The position numbers and the translations under genes are program-made. A stretch of DNA of 9,712 nucleotides, taken from NCBI GenBank assembly GCA_030597485.1, contig JAUVRU010000042.1, forward strand, positions 1 through 9,712. The letters run 5' to 3'. Within the stretch, counting starts at the first letter, position 1; each line of letters begins with the position of its first letter. Below, piece after piece: positions 7,337 to 9,712 of this stretch. Under the pieces are notes generated by a model. It searched no databases. It saw nothing but the letters and a program-made list of their open reading frames with translations, and was not told the DNA's origin. This stretch comes from Anaerolineae bacterium. GTDB lineage: Bacteria; Chloroflexota; Anaerolineae; 4572-78; NAK82.

Positions 7337-7343
7337 CCCTCCT
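7337..7343 (-). promoter_or_regulatory. Ribosome binding site deciding the amidohydrolase 2 start
   Basis: AGGAGGG on the minus strand, 5 nt before the GTG at 7331. It overlaps the alternative ATG frame at 7346, so the GTG is preferred. The paralogue at 4561 has the same arrangement (GAGGAGG, 5-nt spacer, GTG). Confidence 0.75.
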
Positions 7344-7493
7344 CATTGATTATCTGGGACTCTACTACAGCATCTCCTGGTGTTCCGGCAGCGCATAACC
7401 CGCCCAGGCCCAGTTCTGGGTTCAGCTTGTTGTCCTTACAGAGCAGTATCCCATCAAAATAGACGGACGGCGAGGCCAGCACGGTGTCAATGA

Positions 7494-7685
7494 GTTGTAC
7501 TCTCTTGTATCGATCAGCGATGTATTTGGAATCGCGAATAGCTGTGCACTGGCGTCAGCGTTGATCCTGGCGATCGGGCATGCTTCTTCGATTTCCACGT
7601 CGGTCCATGTGTCAGCCACGATCAAAAGGTTCTCACCAGGCCGGACCCGACCCATCATCCGCACCGCGGCCCCACCACATTCGCC
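7494..7685 (-). pseudogene. Decayed fragment, possibly the N-terminal part of an M29-like aminopeptidase (COG2309)
   Basis: The 417-bp gap between the FGE-like gene and amidohydrolase 2 contains protein-like sequence in two frames. Frame A, open from just after a TAG (7686-7688), reads GRVRPGENLLIVADTWTDVE and on to about 7494; the pattern V-x-PGE-x-x-LIV-x-D-x-x-T-D is like the start of M29-like aminopeptidases and relatives. Near 7494 a natural-looking sequence continues in a second frame (QLIDTVLASPSVYFDGILLC, then KDNKLNPELG), whose own upstream part is stopped by a TGA at 7555-7557. This looks like a short remnant with one stop and one frameshift, not an active gene; the family is about 350 aa, so most is missing. 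The second-frame part does not obviously match the family, and either part could be chance. Confidence 0.35.
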
Positions 7686-7688
7686 CTA

Positions 7689-7700
7689 GCAGTGCACTGC
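7689..7700. repeat. 12-bp perfect palindrome
   Basis: GCAGTGCACTGC reads the same on both strands. It lies 49 bp past the stop of the FGE-like gene and directly beside the remnant's TAG. It could be a dimeric-repressor half-site pair or a short hairpin stem, but with no loop and no U-run it is not a terminator, and chance is possible. Confidence 0.35.
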
Positions 7701-7748
7701 CACATCACCAACTCCTACGCCTGGCCGATCTGCCACCAATCATCAGGC

Positions 7749-8930
7749 TCAAGATGGGGACACTGCGACCCTGAACCCGTCTGCACTGTGGCGGCTGGTG
7801 GGCGGTAGTCCATCGCGGAATGCGCAACGAAGGCGCCTGGCATCGACTGTCCACGAGCCACCACGGGCTGCCCGGTCCACATCGTCCCCAGCCTCCAGGT
7901 TCTCCCGCCCGTCTGCTGGATCGTAGGGATAGCCAAACTCGGGTCCTAGCCAAGGTCTTCCTCGCAGACTCTGCGTCCACCAGCGAGGAACGAAGGACCG
8001 CACCCAGCCATCGTCCCCATCTAGTAAATCCTTTCCCATCAGTGTCCGTGTCACCTCCCAGACATTGCCTGCCATATCCAGGATTCCTTCTGGGGTGGCA
8101 CCTCGGGGGAAGCACCCAACCGCGCTGGTCGTACCCAGCGCCGGTTCGCCAAAGTGTGCTCCATAGTTCGCCTGATCCAGGTCCGGCTTCTCACGCCCCC
8201 AGGGATAGCGCCGGCCCTCCGGTCCACGGGCAGCCTTCTCCCACTCTGCCTCAGAAGGCAACGTCACGACAAGATCACCGTCCCTCAGCCCTCGCCAGAA
8301 TTCCTCATGACCTTCTAGTAGGTCGCCTGAGGCTAGCCGGTTCGGGGCCATGCCCTTGAGCCTTGCCCCCAGCCAATCGCAGTACTCCCCCGCTTCGTGC
8401 CAGCTCACCCATGTCGCGGGGTGATTGGGCAATCCCTCCAGGCAATCAGGTTCACCGGTCTGATAGCCACTTTCCTCGACAAAGGCCTTGAATTGCGCCG
8501 TGGTGGTTGGATAGCGCGCAATGTAATAGGTGGGTATACTGACCTCGTGCTGCTCCACGAGCTCGCCCATCACAAACGGCCCCCCGGGAATCTGGACAAA
8601 CCCAACGAGCGGTTCGTCGGGCAGGTACCACGCCTCGGGTCGGAAACGCGGATCTCCCAAGCTCGCCAGCACGTTTCCTGCCTCGACCCGCTCGCGACGG
8701 TTCAAACCGCCGACCTGCAGCAACCCTACGAGCCATCCCTGTGCCCGCTCTACGATCGCCCGACCAGCCGCAGTTCCCTGGACATTCTCAAGGCCTAGTT
8801 CGCGCAACACCTTCCCTACAGATAGGGCCGCCCCCCAGTCATCGTCGCTGGCCTCCATTCCTGTGACGTACGGGTCGGCAAGGATGTGCTGAGCTCCCTC
8901 AATGGCGCATTCTACGTGGACGCGATTCAT
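7749..8930 (-). CDS. Standalone FGE-sulfatase fold (SUMF1/EgtB/PvdO superfamily) protein
   Basis: A 393-residue protein ending in a formylglycine-generating-enzyme fold. From the ATG: residues 1-100 form a helical region ending NRRERVEAGNVLASLGDPRF; the FGE domain runs from about 113 (FVQIPGGPFVMGE) through YPTTTAQFKAFVEESGY, ATWVSWHEAGEYCDWLGARL, LPSEAEWEKAARG (224-236), YPWG, GILDMAGNVWEVT, to RGGSWTVDARRLRCAFRDG (356-374) and SADGFRVAVS. True FGEs use two cysteines five apart; here only Cys369 is present and the other position is Ala364. It is therefore unlikely to be a sulfatase maturase, and no sulfatase is in the window. The RveAGn-LasLGDPR linker is the type seen before FGE domains in larger multidomain proteins. 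The frame reaches a TTG at 8945, but GAGGAG (8938-8943) 7 nt before the ATG at 8930 decides the start. It may bind a ligand or act as a non-haem metal or redox enzyme. Confidence 0.85.
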   Translation of the reverse strand: MNRVHVECAIEGAQHILADPYVTGMEASDDDWGAALSVGKVLRELGLENVQGTAAGRAIVERAQGWLVGLLQVGGLNRRERVEAGNVLASLGDPRFRPEAWYLPDEPLVGFVQIPGGPFVMGELVEQHEVSIPTYYIARYPTTTAQFKAFVEESGYQTGEPDCLEGLPNHPATWVSWHEAGEYCDWLGARLKGMAPNRLASGDLLEGHEEFWRGLRDGDLVVTLPSEAEWEKAARGPEGRRYPWGREKPDLDQANYGAHFGEPALGTTSAVGCFPRGATPEGILDMAGNVWEVTRTLMGKDLLDGDDGWVRSFVPRWWTQSLRGRPWLGPEFGYPYDPADGRENLEAGDDVDRAARGGSWTVDARRLRCAFRDGLPPTSRHSADGFRVAVSPS

Positions 8931-8937
8931 AGACTCT

Positions 8938-8943
8938 CTCCTC
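8938..8943 (-). promoter_or_regulatory. Ribosome binding site deciding the FGE-like start
   Basis: GAGGAG on the minus strand, 7 nt before the ATG at 8930. It would fall inside the coding sequence if the TTG at 8945 were used, so the ATG is favoured. Confidence 0.7.
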
Positions 8944-8950
8944 AATGATT

Positions 8951-8980
8951 AGTATACAAGCAACGATCGTGCGTTCTGAA
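8951..8980 (-). promoter_or_regulatory. Possible sigma-70-like promoter ahead of the FGE-like gene
   Basis: On the minus strand, TTCAGA (8975-8980) and TATACT (8951-8956) are separated by 18 bp, matching the consensus at 4 of 6 and 5 of 6 positions. Transcription would begin near 8944, giving a leader of about 14 nt that just covers the ribosome binding site. An 8-bp palindrome ACGATCGT (8963-8970) lies in the spacer. The 73-bp gap here is the longest break between the SDR and its follower. Weak evidence from pattern alone. Confidence 0.25.
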
Positions 8981-9003
8981 TGCACAGTGTCTCCAGAGCA
9001 CCG

Positions 9004-9708
9004 CTACCAGGGGTATTCCTGGCCCTCCCAGGTGAAGAACCTGCTGGTATCGGCCACTGTCAGTCGTTCGATAACGCCAAGCATACCGCATACCGACTCT
9101 ACGGGTCTGAGATCGGCACTACCCCCTCCCATGTCGGTTTGAACCCAGCCGGGATTCATAGCCACGACGACAATCCCTTCGGGATGTAGGTCGAAGGCCA
9201 GGGTCCGTGTCAGCATGTTCAGGGCAGCCTTGCTGCTGCAGTAGCTGTAATCGCCCCCGCCTTCTCTCTCCTTCCACCATAGCGATCCCATCTTGGAGGA
9301 GATATTGGCGATCTTGGGCTGATTCCCGGATCGCAATAGTCCAAGGCAACGCTGGGCGACGATCATGGGCGCGACAGCGTTAAGGTGGAATGCCTGAAGC
9401 ATCGTCGTGGCCTTGAGGGTAGCGGGCGTCTCACCGCGCGGGTAAGCCCCGGCGTTATTGATGAGCAGATCCAGGCCATCCACCTGGGAACGTATGATTT
9501 CGACGCATGCGTCGATGCTTGCTTCGTCCGTCACGTCCAACGCCAGAACCGATAGTTGTTCGTGTTTGGCGATGGATAGCTCATGTAGAGCTAGAGCATT
9601 CTGCGGATTGCGACACCCGGCGAACACGAGATCACCTCGTGCCAGGCATTGGCATACGAATTCCAGACCAAGACCCCTGTTGCCCCCCGTAACCATCACA
9701 CGCCGCAT
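9004..9708 (-). CDS. Short-chain dehydrogenase/reductase (classical SDR)
   Basis: A 234-residue classical SDR, complete. The Rossmann fold begins at once: TGGNRGLG (7-14) is the nucleotide-binding glycine motif, ALDVT (56-60) the adenine-contacting strand, LLINNAGAYP (81-90) the NNAG motif, Asn110 the structural Asn, SSKMGS (137-142) with the catalytic Ser, and YCSSK (156-160) with Tyr156 and Lys160 of the YxxxK pair. AMNPGWVQTDMGG (183-195) is the usual PG loop. The overall layout, with a short C-terminus (FFTWEGQEYPW), recalls CsgA/C-factor-like SDRs, so a carbonyl or alcohol substrate cannot be specified. Arg11 after GGN and no Asp at the end of the second strand (AGCRN, 30-34) suggest NADP(H) preference. 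The ATG at 9708 lies 4 bp from the edge, so its ribosome binding site is not visible. The FGE-like gene follows after 73 bp on the same strand. Confidence 0.92.
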   Translation of the reverse strand: MRRVMVTGGNRGLGLEFVCQCLARGDLVFAGCRNPQNALALHELSIAKHEQLSVLALDVTDEASIDACVEIIRSQVDGLDLLINNAGAYPRGETPATLKATTMLQAFHLNAVAPMIVAQRCLGLLRSGNQPKIANISSKMGSLWWKEREGGGDYSYCSSKAALNMLTRTLAFDLHPEGIVVVAMNPGWVQTDMGGGSADLRPVESVCGMLGVIERLTVADTSRFFTWEGQEYPW

Positions 9709-9712
9709 GGAC

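Larger units (their letters stand above)
7332..7748. other. 417-bp gap between gene blocks
   Basis: No intact gene fits here. It holds the decayed coding remnant described at 7494-7685, a 12-bp perfect palindrome at 7689-7700, and the ribosome binding site of amidohydrolase 2 at its left end. Neither a GC-rich hairpin followed by a U-run nor a good sigma-70 promoter pair was seen by eye, though transcription of the central block may start here. Confidence 0.6.

Noticed and set aside
7705..8115. Minus-strand open frame of 136 codons overlapping the end of the FGE-like gene in another frame
   Set aside because: It overlaps the conserved RGGSW...RCAFRDG...GFR part of the FGE domain and its translation is Arg/Gly-rich with no motif.
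7749..8930. FGE-fold protein as a true sulfatase maturase or a diversity-generating retroelement target
   Set aside because: One of the two catalytic Cys is missing, no sulfatase is nearby, and no template/variable repeat or reverse transcriptase is in the window.
8986..9003. Possible terminator hairpin after the SDR gene
   Set aside because: The GTGCTCTGGAGACAC segment pairs only with a bulge and a two-base loop and has no U-run after it.

Overview
The window is a bacterial region of moderately high GC in which every gene I can support lies on the minus strand and reads from right to left. The starts carry strong Shine-Dalgarno sequences (AGGAGG-like), and GTG starts are frequent. The gene mix is typical of catabolic regions in environmental bacteria: COG1228 amidohydrolases, a UroD-like protein, a proline racemase family enzyme, an IlvD/Edd dehydratase and an SDR. 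Chloroflexota (for example Anaerolineae or SAR202-like lineages) is a plausible source, but that is an inference; no taxonomic marker is present.

In transcription order, the right end holds an SDR oxidoreductase (9708-9004), a standalone FGE-sulfatase-fold (SUMF1-like) protein (8930-7749), and then a 417-bp gap with decayed coding sequence resembling the start of an M29-like aminopeptidase. The central block is amidohydrolase 2 (7331-6111), a UroD-like protein (5882-4638) and amidohydrolase 1 (4561-3275). The two amidohydrolases are clear paralogues flanking the UroD gene. The left block is a nitroreductase (3185-2679), a small DUF6092-like protein overlapping its 3' end (2689-2396), a proline racemase/4-hydroxyproline epimerase (2340-1297), and the N-terminal 412 codons of an IlvD/Edd family dehydratase (1238 to the left edge).

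From amidohydrolase 2 to the dehydratase, gaps are 55-89 bp or overlaps, apart from a 228-bp gap ahead of the UroD gene, so this part could be one or two operons. A working hypothesis (inference only): the amidohydrolases act as cytosolic imidodipeptidase-like enzymes, since characterised COG1228 members include Xaa-Pro/Xaa-Hyp dipeptidases. The racemase family enzyme would then process the released proline-type amino acid, while the nitroreductase and dehydratase handle oxidised or hydroxylated intermediates. The UroD-like protein could handle a methylated or corrinoid-linked step. The later enzymes of the classical hydroxyproline pathway are not in the window.

The main oddities are: a Ser where IlvD/Edd enzymes normally have the metal-binding Lys of the CDK motif; loss of the third zinc Cys in the UroD-like protein; absence of one of the two FGE active-site cysteines in the SUMF1-like protein; and the frameshifted remnant between the two halves. 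I saw no RNA genes, CRISPR arrays, insertion sequences or convincing terminators.
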